Shown here: positions 27,108-34,058 of the stretch, in pieces
Layout: each line of letters opens with the position of its first letter
Position numbering within the stretch: position 1 is the first letter of the stretch
Assembly: GCF_003345355.1 (NCBI RefSeq)
Contig: NZ_QQNB01000002.1
Span: 558,001-622,000 of the forward strand
Reading direction: 5' to 3'
Source: Sphingomonas aracearum
GTDB taxonomy: Bacteria; Pseudomonadota; Alphaproteobacteria; Sphingomonadales; Sphingomonadaceae
Length of the DNA stretch: 64,000 nt
The notes under the pieces: model-generated
What the model was told of the DNA's origin: nothing
Databases searched by the model: none
The model's input: the letters and a program-made list of their open reading frames with translations, nothing else
Position numbers and translations under genes: made by a program

Positions 27108-27330
27108 ATTGTCGGCGCTCGATCGCCGCCTTGATCGCCTCCTGCCGGTCCGCGCGGCCGATCAGGTGCGACATGACGACGGCAAGGTCCTCAGGGTCGC
27201 AGTCCTCCACCATAAAGGCGAGCCGCCGGCCGGACATCAGCGCGTAGCCGCCACCGATCTGCGTCAGCGCCGCCAGCCACGCGGCTGCATCGAAGCTGTC
27301 CTGCTCCTGGGCGGGATAGAGCGTCGCCAT
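27091..27330 (-). CDS. Small hypothetical protein of the island operon
   Basis: The 79-residue protein begins MATLYPAQEQDSFDAAAWLA and contains GGYALMSGRRLAFMVEDCDP. It looks like a compact alpha/beta protein with an acidic middle. The start at 27330 lies one base before the stop of the preceding gene, as expected for coupled translation. Function unknown. Confidence 0.6.
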   Translation of the reverse strand: MATLYPAQEQDSFDAAAWLAALTQIGGGYALMSGRRLAFMVEDCDPEDLAVVMSHLIGRADRQEAIKAAIERRQCGETA

Positions 27331-27331
27331 G

Positions 27332-27790
27332 TCAGCGGTCCTCCCGTGCACGGTGCTGAACCTTCAGCTCAGGCAGCCACCTGTTCGCCTGCCTGCCGAT
27401 GCAGACGAGGTCTTGATGCTGCGTGTCGGTGGGTTCTTCGTCCGGGCGGAACAGACTGGCGAGCCGCAGAACGCAGTTGTTGACGGCAACGCCGGTCATC
27501 TCGTGCAGGTCACGCAGATCCCGCTCGTTGTCGTCCTCGGTGGTAATCAGATCCTGCCATCGGCTCAGGGCCGAAAGGACGGCCAAGACATCATCGAAGT
27601 TCTGCGGCGGCTCGGCGATGATCGCGCAAGTCAGGGCGTTCGCCTGTCTGCACCAGACCCTGTTGGCCGGTGCCGCCTCGGAGCGGGTGAGGTCGTCGCG
27701 CTGCTCGGCCGCGTCAACGGCGCTCAGGCGCTTGTTGACCGTATCCAGCATCAGCGTGAGATTGCGGATCGGAGTGGTCGTCATGGTCAC
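27332..27790 (-). CDS. Hypothetical protein of the island operon
   Basis: The 152-residue, mostly helical protein starts MTMTTTPIRNLTLMLDTVNK and carries VLAVLSALSRWQDLITTEDD and DLHEMTGVAVNNCVLRLASL. No motif or family is recognised. Its ATG overlaps the stop of the preceding gene (ATGA), and it continues directly into the next gene. Confidence 0.65.
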   Translation of the reverse strand: MTMTTTPIRNLTLMLDTVNKRLSAVDAAEQRDDLTRSEAAPANRVWCRQANALTCAIIAEPPQNFDDVLAVLSALSRWQDLITTEDDNERDLRDLHEMTGVAVNNCVLRLASLFRPDEEPTDTQHQDLVCIGRQANRWLPELKVQHRAREDR

Positions 27791-28137
27791 GCCTCCCCCG
27801 CCAGCAGGCGCACGTCGGCGATCACTCGCTCCGCTTGGCCGTCATCATCGAGCATGCCGCTGTTGCGGAGCAGAGTGAGCTTCCACTCCAATGCCGCTAG
27901 GTCAGGTGCGGGGATCGCGAACAAGGCCCATTCCGCCTGTCCGACCGGGCCGATGCTGTCGGACCACTCCTCCCCGAGCTGGTCGGTCAACGTGCCATCA
28001 GCCTCCGCTTGCTTGTAGCGGGCATTAATGACGGCATCCCGTTCCTGTTCACGGCGGAGCGCAGCGGCTGCTTCCTCCCACGCCGTGCGATCGGACACTG
28101 CCTTCGGAGGGCAGGGCGCGATTGTCTGAAGCATCAT
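27787..28137 (-). CDS. Hypothetical protein of the island operon
   Basis: The 116-residue protein begins MMLQTIAPCPPKAVSDRTAW and has a charged coiled-coil-like helix EEAAAALRREQERDAVINAR, then PDLAALEWKLTLLRNSGMLD. It is acidic and soluble. The stop overlaps the next start codon. Function unknown. Confidence 0.65.
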   Translation of the reverse strand: MMLQTIAPCPPKAVSDRTAWEEAAAALRREQERDAVINARYKQAEADGTLTDQLGEEWSDSIGPVGQAEWALFAIPAPDLAALEWKLTLLRNSGMLDDDGQAERVIADVRLLAGEA

Positions 28138-28140
28138 GGC

Positions 28141-28557
28141 TCAGCCCTCCCCGCGCAAGTTGAGGATCGCGGCGAAGATCAGCTTTTCCTGCCAGTCCAG
28201 CTTCGCTCGTTCGCGAAGCAGCGCCGTCACATCGCCCTGAGCCACAGCCTCGCGGCGGGTGGCGTCGCAGTGGGACCACGCCACCCACAGCCGCAACTCG
28301 GCGGCGCGGGTGCTGGTGTCCGGGCTGTTGAGAATGGCGCTCTCAGCCGCGTCGATCCGATCCCAATACCGCTGCCCCACTTCGGGGTCGTCCAGCGAAT
28401 CAGGATCGGCATCGAACTCGGCATAGGCGCGGCGGCGAGCCTGCCAATGCGCTTCAAGGCTCGCGGCGTGACAAGGTGCGGCCGGTAAGATGCCGGCGGC
28501 GGCGAAAGCGGTCAGCGCGACTGCGCCAGCCAGCAGCTTGCGGCGGGTGGTCTGCAT
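28141..28557 (-). CDS. Exported hypothetical protein of the island operon, Tat-like signal
   Basis: The 138-residue protein starts MQTTRRKLLAGAVALTAFAA and has a signal peptide ending CHA near residue 31; TTRRKLLAG resembles a twin-arginine motif. The mature part is helical and rich in Trp and Asp (RYWDRIDAAESAILNSPDTS). It is the only clearly exported member of the run, so the operon product may act partly at the envelope. Family unknown. Confidence 0.65.
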   Translation of the reverse strand: MQTTRRKLLAGAVALTAFAAAGILPAAPCHAASLEAHWQARRRAYAEFDADPDSLDDPEVGQRYWDRIDAAESAILNSPDTSTRAAELRLWVAWSHCDATRREAVAQGDVTALLRERAKLDWQEKLIFAAILNLRGEG

Positions 28558-28559
28558 GG

Positions 28560-28802
28560 TCAGCCCCCCACCATTGCCGTTGCAGCGGCGTCGAGTGTGT
28601 CGACCTGCTCCTGGATGCGCCGGAGATGGTCATTCAGCATAGCCAGCAGCCATAGTCCGTGATTGTGCCGGTCCTGCGAAGCCGGGTCAGCCGGCAGGTC
28701 GCGAAACAGGTCTGCCGCGTTGATCGCGTGCACCGTGGCGAGCGCGCATGAGACGCCCTCCTGGAGGACCGCGGTGCGCTGAACGTCGTCAAGGTCTTGC
28801 AT
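28560..28802 (-). CDS. Small helical hypothetical protein of the island operon
   Basis: The 80-residue protein begins MQDLDDVQRTAVLQEGVSCA and contains LWLLAMLNDHLRRIQEQVDT. It is helical throughout with no recognised domain. It sits two bases from each neighbour, consistent with a polycistronic unit. Confidence 0.6.
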   Translation of the reverse strand: MQDLDDVQRTAVLQEGVSCALATVHAINAADLFRDLPADPASQDRHNHGLWLLAMLNDHLRRIQEQVDTLDAAATAMVGG

Positions 28803-28804
28803 GC

Positions 28805-29290
28805 TCAGCCCTCCAGCTCTGCTGTGCGGAAGCGGCGGCGGTTCCAGACTCGCATCGTGGCGGCCTTGAAGCGGTCGCCGATCGCCTCATGGTCCACGTT
28901 CACCTCGGTGGCTATGAAGTCGAACAGCGTGTCTATCGCAGTGGTGAGTGCGGCAGCCTCGTGCGGCGGCTCCTTGCCTGGCGTGTGCAGGCCGTGCGCG
29001 ACGGTGATGTGGTACTGCAAGATCAGCGCGTCGGTCCAGGTCGTCGGGACCTGGTAGAAGATCGCCGTCCGGAGTGCGTCGCCCTCGGCGTCGGCAGCCT
29101 CCATCGCTTCCTCATAGCGGGTCTCGCGCTGCCTGTCGGCGGGGCTGTCGCCTAGCTCCAGTTTCGCCTCGTCCAGCGCGTTGGCGGCGGACATCGCGGC
29201 TTCGTAGCGGGTGTGCATGACCCGGATTGGGGTCGCTGCGTCGATTGTGGCTGCGGCGTTCGCCGCGGTGGCGGGAAGCATAAGCATCAA
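28805..29290 (-). CDS. Hypothetical protein of the island operon
   Basis: The 161-residue protein begins MMLMLPATAANAAATIDAAT and is helical with ALDEAKLELGDSPADRQRET and YHITVAHGLHTPGKEPPHEA. The first 14 residues look weakly hydrophobic but not like a full signal peptide. The true start might be the second Met codon or later. No family recognised. Confidence 0.6.
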   Translation of the reverse strand: MMLMLPATAANAAATIDAATPIRVMHTRYEAAMSAANALDEAKLELGDSPADRQRETRYEEAMEAADAEGDALRTAIFYQVPTTWTDALILQYHITVAHGLHTPGKEPPHEAAALTTAIDTLFDFIATEVNVDHEAIGDRFKAATMRVWNRRRFRTAELEG

Positions 29291-29566
29291 TCAGCCCTCC
29301 CGCGCCATGAGGCAGCCGTTGGCCGGGTGCCGGGTGAACAGGCGTTCGCGACCGTCAGCGGCGATCACCGCTTCGATCGCACGCTGCTGGCGCGAGTTGG
29401 TGGCGCGGTGCTCGCCAGCGAGAGCGCGGGCATAGGCGCCGGGATTGCCTGTGCGCAGGTGCAGGCGCGCCATATCCACCGCACGTGCGGTGTTCTTGCT
29501 AAGACCGGAAGATGTGCGCGTGATCTTGGCCGAGCGCACGTCGGCCGTTAGGGTCATCATAGCCAT
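29291..29566 (-). CDS. First gene of the island minus-strand operon, hypothetical
   Basis: The 91-residue basic protein begins MAMMTLTADVRSAKITRTSS and contains NTARAVDMARLHLRTGNPGA. It may be an N-terminally basic, nucleic-acid-contacting protein, but no motif proves this. Its start follows CAGGAGGTGA, a strong ribosome site. It heads the run of ten genes reaching 25719, and its promoter should lie in 29567-29700 beside the divergent XRE gene. Confidence 0.65.
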   Translation of the reverse strand: MAMMTLTADVRSAKITRTSSGLSKNTARAVDMARLHLRTGNPGAYARALAGEHRATNSRQQRAIEAVIAADGRERLFTRHPANGCLMAREG

Positions 29567-29642
29567 TCACCTCCTGAATAGGTGTGTGGTCAGGCCGGAG
29601 AGGGAGATTGAGCCCTCCCCTTCCGGCCGTCTGCCGATATAG

Positions 29643-29688
29643 TTTGTATCAGTGCGTGTCAGGGTGTTCAAGTGGTTGCTGATATAAA
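29643..29688. promoter_or_regulatory. Operator-like inverted repeat between XRE gene and island operon
   Basis: The arms TTTGTATCAG (29643-29652) and CTGATATAAA (29679-29688) are reverse complements with one mismatch, separated by 26 nt. They lie in the only AT-rich divergent intergenic region of the island, ending 12 bp before the XRE start. This fits an operator bound by the XRE protein to control itself and the minus-strand operon. Confidence 0.5.
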
Positions 29689-29700
29689 TTGTCTCCGTCG

Positions 29701-29934
29701 ATGAAGATTGAACAATGCCGCGCGGCAAGAGCACTCCTCGGCTGGTCGTCGGCCGAACTGGCGCAGGCGGCAGGACTCGGCCCGGTGACGGTCAGGCGTT
29801 TCGAAAGCGGCCAAGCAGTCCAGCAGATCTCGATCGATACGATGCGCACTGCGCTTGAAGCTGCGGGAGTGGTGTTCATCCAGGACGGCGAGACATCCCG
29901 CCGGGCAGGCGTAGGCGTCCGCCTCGCTGATTAG
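29701..29934 (+). CDS. XRE-family helix-turn-helix regulator
   Basis: The 77-residue protein starts MKIEQCRAARALLGWSSAEL and is a single Cro/cI-type HTH: SSAELAQAAGLGPVTVRRFE followed by SGQAVQQISIDTMRTALEAA. The tail AGVVFIQDGE is the usual short dimer strand of stand-alone XRE proteins. It faces the island operon across a shared control region with an inverted repeat. It is probably the local repressor. Confidence 0.88.
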   Translation: MKIEQCRAARALLGWSSAELAQAAGLGPVTVRRFESGQAVQQISIDTMRTALEAAGVVFIQDGETSRRAGVGVRLAD

Positions 29935-29997
29935 CTAGGCTGTACTGTTTGGAGCGTCGCTGACCGGATTTTTACTAGCCGCGGCCGATGTTCGGGC

Positions 29998-30642
29998 ATG
30001 TCGCTCGATTCTCCTGCCCCGTCCTCGGTGACACCACCCGCCGCGCTGTCGCCCATTGAGGCGCGCCGGTTGTTGCAACGGTGTCGCGACGTCATCGTCG
30101 CCATGCGCGAGATTGGAGCGGCGATCGGCCGCGGCGATGTAGAGGTCTGGGCTCACTCGCGTGTCAAAATAATGGACAGCGGGGCTGAGCACCCCGGCAA
30201 CAATGCGCGGGTGCGTGGGAGCTACTGGCACCGGATCGAAGCCGAGGCCTTTGATCCATTCTGGTCCGGCGACGTCTTCACGCTGAAACGAGTGTCAGGC
30301 GACGACAGTTACCGCTTCGAGCAGATACGGTTCGACCGCGTGAGCTTGGAGTCCTTCGCTCGACAGCACGGGCTTGATGAGGCGAGACCCGCCTCCCCTC
30401 CCCTCCGCCGAGCTGGGCGGCCACGGGACAATGATGCTTGGTTTCGGTTCTGGTGCACGGTCGTCAGCATCGCTCAAGACGATCGGCTCAATGCACGAGA
30501 GCAGAGAAGCCAAGCCAACCTGCGCCGGAACATCATGGATCGGATGGGCGACAACCCAATGTCAGAAGAGACGATGAAGCCGGTCGTTCGCGATCTATGG
30601 CACGCTGTCATCGAGCCGGCAGAGGCAATTAACACCTATTAA
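29998..30642 (+). CDS. Hypothetical protein, 214 aa
   Basis: The protein begins with a Pro/Ser-rich tail, then a helix IEARRLLQRCRDVIVAMREI, a segment FDPFWSGDVFTLKRVSG that looks beta, and a helical end with Arg-rich EQRSQANLRRNIMDRMGDNP. No family is recognised. It follows the XRE gene by 63 bp on the same strand and may be in the same unit. Confidence 0.6.
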   Translation: MSLDSPAPSSVTPPAALSPIEARRLLQRCRDVIVAMREIGAAIGRGDVEVWAHSRVKIMDSGAEHPGNNARVRGSYWHRIEAEAFDPFWSGDVFTLKRVSGDDSYRFEQIRFDRVSLESFARQHGLDEARPASPPLRRAGRPRDNDAWFRFWCTVVSIAQDDRLNAREQRSQANLRRNIMDRMGDNPMSEETMKPVVRDLWHAVIEPAEAINTY

Positions 30643-30735
30643 CACCCGTTCGTACTGCGACCGCTGCTCCGGCATGCGTCAATTGGATCCCCGCAGAAGG
30701 CGAATCAGCCCGGTTCGCCAAAGCGGAGAACGACA

Positions 30736-30900
30736 ATGCAGAAGTTGCACACGATCAATGACACCTGCCGTATCCTCTCGGTATCTCGCGCAACCGTCTA
30801 TCGCCTGATCTCGGACCAGCAGTTGCTGACCGTGAAGGTGCGGGGCCGCACGCTGGTGCGTGCCACCTGCATCGACACAATCGCGGGAGTTGCCGCGTGA
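30736..30900 (+). CDS. Excisionase-like helix-turn-helix protein (54 aa)
   Basis: The 54-residue gene starting at 30736 reads MQKLHTINDTCRILSVSRAT, then VYRLISDQQLLTVKVRGRTL. This is a MerR-like winged HTH as in phage excisionases and AlpA-type regulators (PF12728 layout: a start-helix, SRATVYRLI recognition helix, and KVRGRTLVR wing). GGAGA at 30724-30728 supports the start. Its GTGA end overlaps the next gene. Such proteins control excision or element transcription. The gene is short and easy to miss. Confidence 0.8.
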   Translation: MQKLHTINDTCRILSVSRATVYRLISDQQLLTVKVRGRTLVRATCIDTIAGVAA

Positions 30901-31301
30901 GCCGCGGCGAGGAAGCCGAGCAGATGGCGCTGGATCTCGGATCGCCGGTCCACCGTGATGTGGAGCCTACCGTTACGCCAAGGATCGTCGTGCCGCAGGT
31001 CACAGCCACGCCCCACGTCGCGAAGCCGCAGCGGGCCAAGATTACCGGCCCGCGGCCGCCCCACCATTGGACGCCCAGTGTGCCGGCACCGCGAGCGGAG
31101 ATGAACCAGATGAACAATCGGCGTTGGATCCGCTTCCTGCTCATCCACAAGGTGTGGCTCACCGACTTCGAGAAAGGGGTTTGCCTGACGACAATGCGCC
31201 AGCGCTTCCCCTCGGCCAAACAGCGCCGGGTTCTCTGGTGGGCGCTGTACCGCGTCTATCCGATTGGGTGCGGCAAGTGGGGCAGCCCTAGCTCGAACTA
31301 G
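30897..31301 (+). CDS. Hypothetical protein coupled to the excisionase-like gene
   Basis: The 134-residue protein starts with GTG inside the stop of the HTH gene. It has a Pro/Val-rich first half with no fold and a more structured second half, NNRRWIRFLLIHKVWLTDFE followed by RQRFPSAKQRRVLWWALYRV. The Trp/Arg-rich second half could bind nucleic acid. No family is recognised. Confidence 0.6.
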   Translation: MSRGEEAEQMALDLGSPVHRDVEPTVTPRIVVPQVTATPHVAKPQRAKITGPRPPHHWTPSVPAPRAEMNQMNNRRWIRFLLIHKVWLTDFEKGVCLTTMRQRFPSAKQRRVLWWALYRVYPIGCGKWGSPSSN

Positions 31302-31317
31302 AGCGCCCCACCCTTTC

Positions 31318-31581
31318 CTACTTTGAGACTGCCATATTCACCGCCTTGGGCACCGGCCTGGGGCGGTGAATTTCTACGTGGCACCGCTGGCAGAGAGCGA
31401 GCATGTAAAGCCACTCGAAGCGCAGGGGATGCCCCTTGGCCAGCGTATGATGCGCCTCGATCGAGGGACACCCGCACACCTGGCAGTCTGGGTGTGCATC
31501 CAGGAACAGACCATTCCTTTTCTGGCGAGAGTTGGGCTTGGAAGTGCGCGGCTTGGCGCGCCATTGACGGGTATTACTCAT
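31318..31581 (-). CDS. HNH endonuclease-like protein
   Basis: The 87-residue protein has CQVCGCPSIEAHHTLAKG followed by LCQRCHVEIH, the two Cys pairs and His residues of an HNH nuclease. The first 25 residues are basic. AGGAGG just before the ATG at 31579-31581 is a near-perfect ribosome site; the frame continues upstream to 31995 only as a shadow. HNH genes of this size are common in phages and islands, often beside packaging or mobility genes. Confidence 0.85.
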   Translation of the reverse strand: MSNTRQWRAKPRTSKPNSRQKRNGLFLDAHPDCQVCGCPSIEAHHTLAKGHPLRFEWLYMLALCQRCHVEIHRPRPVPKAVNMAVSK

Positions 31582-31659
31582 GTTTTTCCTCCTTTCATGA
31601 AACCCGCTTTCCTTCCTCACTTCCTCTCTGGCCCACCGGCCCGGCTTCTTCGCGCCCCG

Positions 31660-31712
31660 ATCCACGGATCGGGTGCTAGTACATATACGGTTGCGGTCCC
31701 CGATCCGTGGAT
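31660..31712. repeat. 14-bp inverted repeat upstream of the HNH gene
   Basis: ATCCACGGATCGGG (31660-31673) and CCCGATCCGTGGAT (31699-31712) are perfect reverse complements around a 25-nt spacer that includes the AT-rich TAGTACATATAC. Each arm also contains the shorter palindrome GATCC-CGGATC. This could be an operator, a terminator-like hairpin, or a recombination core. It lies between the HNH gene and the MarR fusion. Confidence 0.7.
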
Positions 31713-31714
31713 TG

Positions 31715-32023
31715 TCAGCAGGTTGAGCAGCGCAGGTCCTGCGGAAGCATGGCCGCCCTGCTTGCACGGTCCAAGGCTTCCTGCGGACTGAACGGGCCCT
31801 CGATTCGGCCACAGCTGCCGCATTCAATGAGGTGACTAGGCCCCTTCCACGACAGCAGCAGGACAGGCGCCAGGAGACCGAGCGAGAGCCCATGCTCGCG
31901 CAACGCTGCATCGACGCTGCGGTTGAACACACGAGCAGCGTGGTTCGCCAGATAGCCCGGGGCGACCGCAGCCTCGGGATGCACCGCTTCCCCATCGTTC
32001 GTCGTCGGATCGCCGGCGGTCAT
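31715..32023 (-). pseudogene. Truncated MarR-type regulator fused to a zinc-ribbon-like tail
   Basis: Residues 1-61 (MTAGDPTTNDGEAVHPEAAV, then PGYLANHAARVFNRSVDAAL and LAPVLLLSWKG) match the start of a MarR-family regulator. The HTH and wing that should follow are absent. Instead the frame reads SHLIECGSCGRIEGPFSPQE and ends DLRCSTC, with two Cys pairs like a small zinc ribbon. The junction near 31837 is best explained as the right edge of the island landing in a chromosomal marR gene. The fused frame is still open, so a hybrid protein of 102 residues could be made. Confidence 0.6.
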
Positions 32024-32306
32024 CCCGCGCTTATGCCGCTTCCCGGCCTCGTCCGCGATACTGAAGTCAGCGCTGACGCCCCGGCGCGGGTAGACAGCAG
32101 GAAAGGCACGGCCCCGCAACAGTTCTGCCCCTTCATCACCGCAAGAACCCGGGTCCGGACGCTCGCACCGCCCTTTCCGCCCCCGACTTCGGACAACCTG
32201 CGCATCCGCGGCTCGTGCGGCAGCGCTGCATCATCTGCCCTGACTGTCCCCGAACTGACATTTGCTGCGGCTATCGGCCTGCCTGTTCGCAACGTCGCGA
32301 GATCAC

Positions 32307-32876
32307 GTGACCGTCATCCGACCTATCGATTGCTGGTTTGCGCAGGAAGTGCTGCCGCATGAGCGCGAGCTGCTGATCGTGGCGCGCCGGCTCCGCACGG
32401 GCAGCGATGAGCCGCAAGATCTGGTGCAGGACGTTTTCGCCCGGATGCTGACCACCGAGGGATGGTCGGCAATCGCCAATCCCCGCACCTACATGCTCCA
32501 GATGCTGCGCAACATCGCCATCGATCGCATGCGGCGGGCCAAGATCGTCGATTTCCGCCACTTCGCCGATGCCGACGAATACGATCTGCCGGATGACGCG
32601 CCCGATCCGCACCGGATCGTCGAGGGCCGCCAGCAGATGAAGGCGTTCGCCGAGGCGCTGCACGCCTTGCCCGAACGCTGTCGCGTGGTGTTCGAGCGGC
32701 GACGCATCGAGGGCCAATCGCCTCGTCAGATCGCAAGCGAGTTGGGAGTGAGCCTCTCGACTCTGGAAAAGCGGCTCGCCCGTGCCATCCACCTGCTCAC
32801 CCGGGCACTCGAACCGGGCCGAGCGGGCGACGCATCGGACGGGGCAGCCTCCGAACGGCTGCGGCAAGAGCGCTGA
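32307..32876 (+). CDS. ECF sigma factor, FecI type
   Basis: The 189-residue protein has sigma region 2 (EPQDLVQDVFARMLTTEG and LQMLRNIAIDRMRRA) and region 4 (LPERCRVVFERRRIEGQSPR, QIASELGVSLSTLEKRLARA). This is the layout of FecI-like sigma factors that drive TonB-receptor operons. The GTG at 32307 was chosen because it directly precedes the conserved part; the frame is open from 32262. The anti-sigma gene is 127 bp downstream. Confidence 0.9.
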   Translation: MTVIRPIDCWFAQEVLPHERELLIVARRLRTGSDEPQDLVQDVFARMLTTEGWSAIANPRTYMLQMLRNIAIDRMRRAKIVDFRHFADADEYDLPDDAPDPHRIVEGRQQMKAFAEALHALPERCRVVFERRRIEGQSPRQIASELGVSLSTLEKRLARAIHLLTRALEPGRAGDASDGAASERLRQER

Positions 32877-33003
32877 GCCCGAACGGCCCTTCGCGCGACC
32901 TTCCCTTCCCGTTTATTTTGCGCCAGCCGATTGGCGGCCGGCATGGCGGTTGGCACGGCATGGTTCGTCTTAGGGATATGGCATTGCTCGAAATGACCGC
33001 CGC

Positions 33004-33951
33004 GTGACGCGGCAAGGCGACAATCCCGAACCGGTACACGCGGACGACACGGCCGCGGCGCAGGCGGCCACCTGGCTGGCACGCTATCAGCTCGGCACGC
33101 TCGACGAAGCCGCATTCGACGCGTGGCGCACCGCCGACCCGGCACACGCGGTCGCCTTCGCCCGCGCCTGGGCGATGTGGGACCGGTTCGAGGCCCAGCC
33201 GGCAAGTGCCGCCCAGCCGCCGCTTCCCGTCCGCCCGGCCCGGCGCGAGCTCCTGCGGGCAGCCTGTGCGGTGCTGGCAGTGGGCATCGTCGCGGCCGGC
33301 ACCAGCGTGACCCGTGCCTATGCCTGGAGCAGCGCGACGACCGCTCTGGGCGAGAACAAGCGGCTGCGGCTGCCCGATGGCAGCATGGCCGCGCTCAATA
33401 CCGATTCGCGCCTGTCGTGGCGCTTCTCCGACCGCGAGCGCACCTTCTGGGTGGAGCGCGGCGAAGTGTCGTTCGCGCTGCGAGACGGTCCCCGCGCGAT
33501 AGTGCAGGACGATGGCAAGGCAATCCGGCTCTCTCCGGGCCGATTCAATCTGCGCCGGCGCAGCGAGGCGGTCGACCTGCTCGTGCTTGCCGGAAGCGCC
33601 AGCGTGACCGATGCGGGCGGCCGCCTCGTGCGGGCCGATCCGCGGCTACCCAGCCTGCTGGTGTCGCAGAGCACCGCCGTGGTTCGTCCTGCAACCAGCG
33701 AGCAAGTCGCCGGCACGATTGCCTGGCAGAGTGGCGAGATCCTGTTCCAGGATGCGACGCTGGGCAGCGCAGTGGAGGAATATAACCGCTTTCTCACCCG
33801 CAAGATCGTGATCGTCGATCGCGAGCTGGCGAGCATCCCCGTCGGCGGCCGCTTCACCTCGACCGATCCGACCGCCTTCCTTCGCGCGATTTCGGCGGGT
33901 CTCGGCGTTCGCGTGTCGCAGTCCAACAGCGCCTATCTGCTGACGCGGTAA
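33004..33951 (+). CDS. FecR-type anti-sigma regulator, inner membrane
   Basis: The 315-residue protein has the FecR N-terminal helix bundle (AATWLARYQLGTLDEAAFDA, WRTADPAHAVAFARAWAMWD), one transmembrane segment near residues 82-100 (ACAVLAVGIVAAGTSVTRAY) and a periplasmic FecR domain. The C-terminal part RFTSTDPTAFLRAISAGLGV is an STN-like signal-receiving segment. It should hold the sigma factor inactive until the receptor at 34059 is loaded. The start is GTG at 33004. Confidence 0.9.
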   Translation: MTRQGDNPEPVHADDTAAAQAATWLARYQLGTLDEAAFDAWRTADPAHAVAFARAWAMWDRFEAQPASAAQPPLPVRPARRELLRAACAVLAVGIVAAGTSVTRAYAWSSATTALGENKRLRLPDGSMAALNTDSRLSWRFSDRERTFWVERGEVSFALRDGPRAIVQDDGKAIRLSPGRFNLRRRSEAVDLLVLAGSASVTDAGGRLVRADPRLPSLLVSQSTAVVRPATSEQVAGTIAWQSGEILFQDATLGSAVEEYNRFLTRKIVIVDRELASIPVGGRFTSTDPTAFLRAISAGLGVRVSQSNSAYLLTR

Positions 33952-34058
33952 AAAAATCCGCGCCGATATGGCGGCGCCGGGTCTTTGGATCGTCTCTGCA
34001 AGGGAAGGCTTCAAAAAACCAACCCTCCTAAACCTTCGGGTCGCAAAAAGGTTCCTCC

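Larger units (their letters stand above)
22883..31837. mobile_element. Putative genomic island next to tRNA-Glu
   Basis: Between tRNA-Glu and a broken marR gene lie about 9 kb of genes typical of integrated elements: a Panacea toxin-antitoxin-like pair, an overlapping run of small unknown genes, an XRE regulator, an excisionase-like HTH gene, and an HNH protein. The 23.6-24.6 kb part looks less GC-rich than its surroundings. The left edge is placed at the tRNA 3' end, the classic integration site. The right edge is placed where the MarR sequence stops matching. No integrase, transposase or clear direct repeat of the tRNA end was seen, so this may be a decayed or trans-mobilised element. Confidence 0.55.

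Noticed and set aside
22808-31850. Possible att repeat: AGGGGTCACC at the tRNA-Glu 3' end and AGGGGCCTAGTCACC near 31825-31839 on the minus strand
   Set aside because: The match is interrupted and too short to claim as attL/attR; a proper search for a longer direct repeat is needed.
32024-32306. Fur- or iron-box upstream of the FecI-like sigma gene
   Set aside because: I looked for an AT-rich 19-bp palindrome of the Fur type and saw none; the region is GC-rich.
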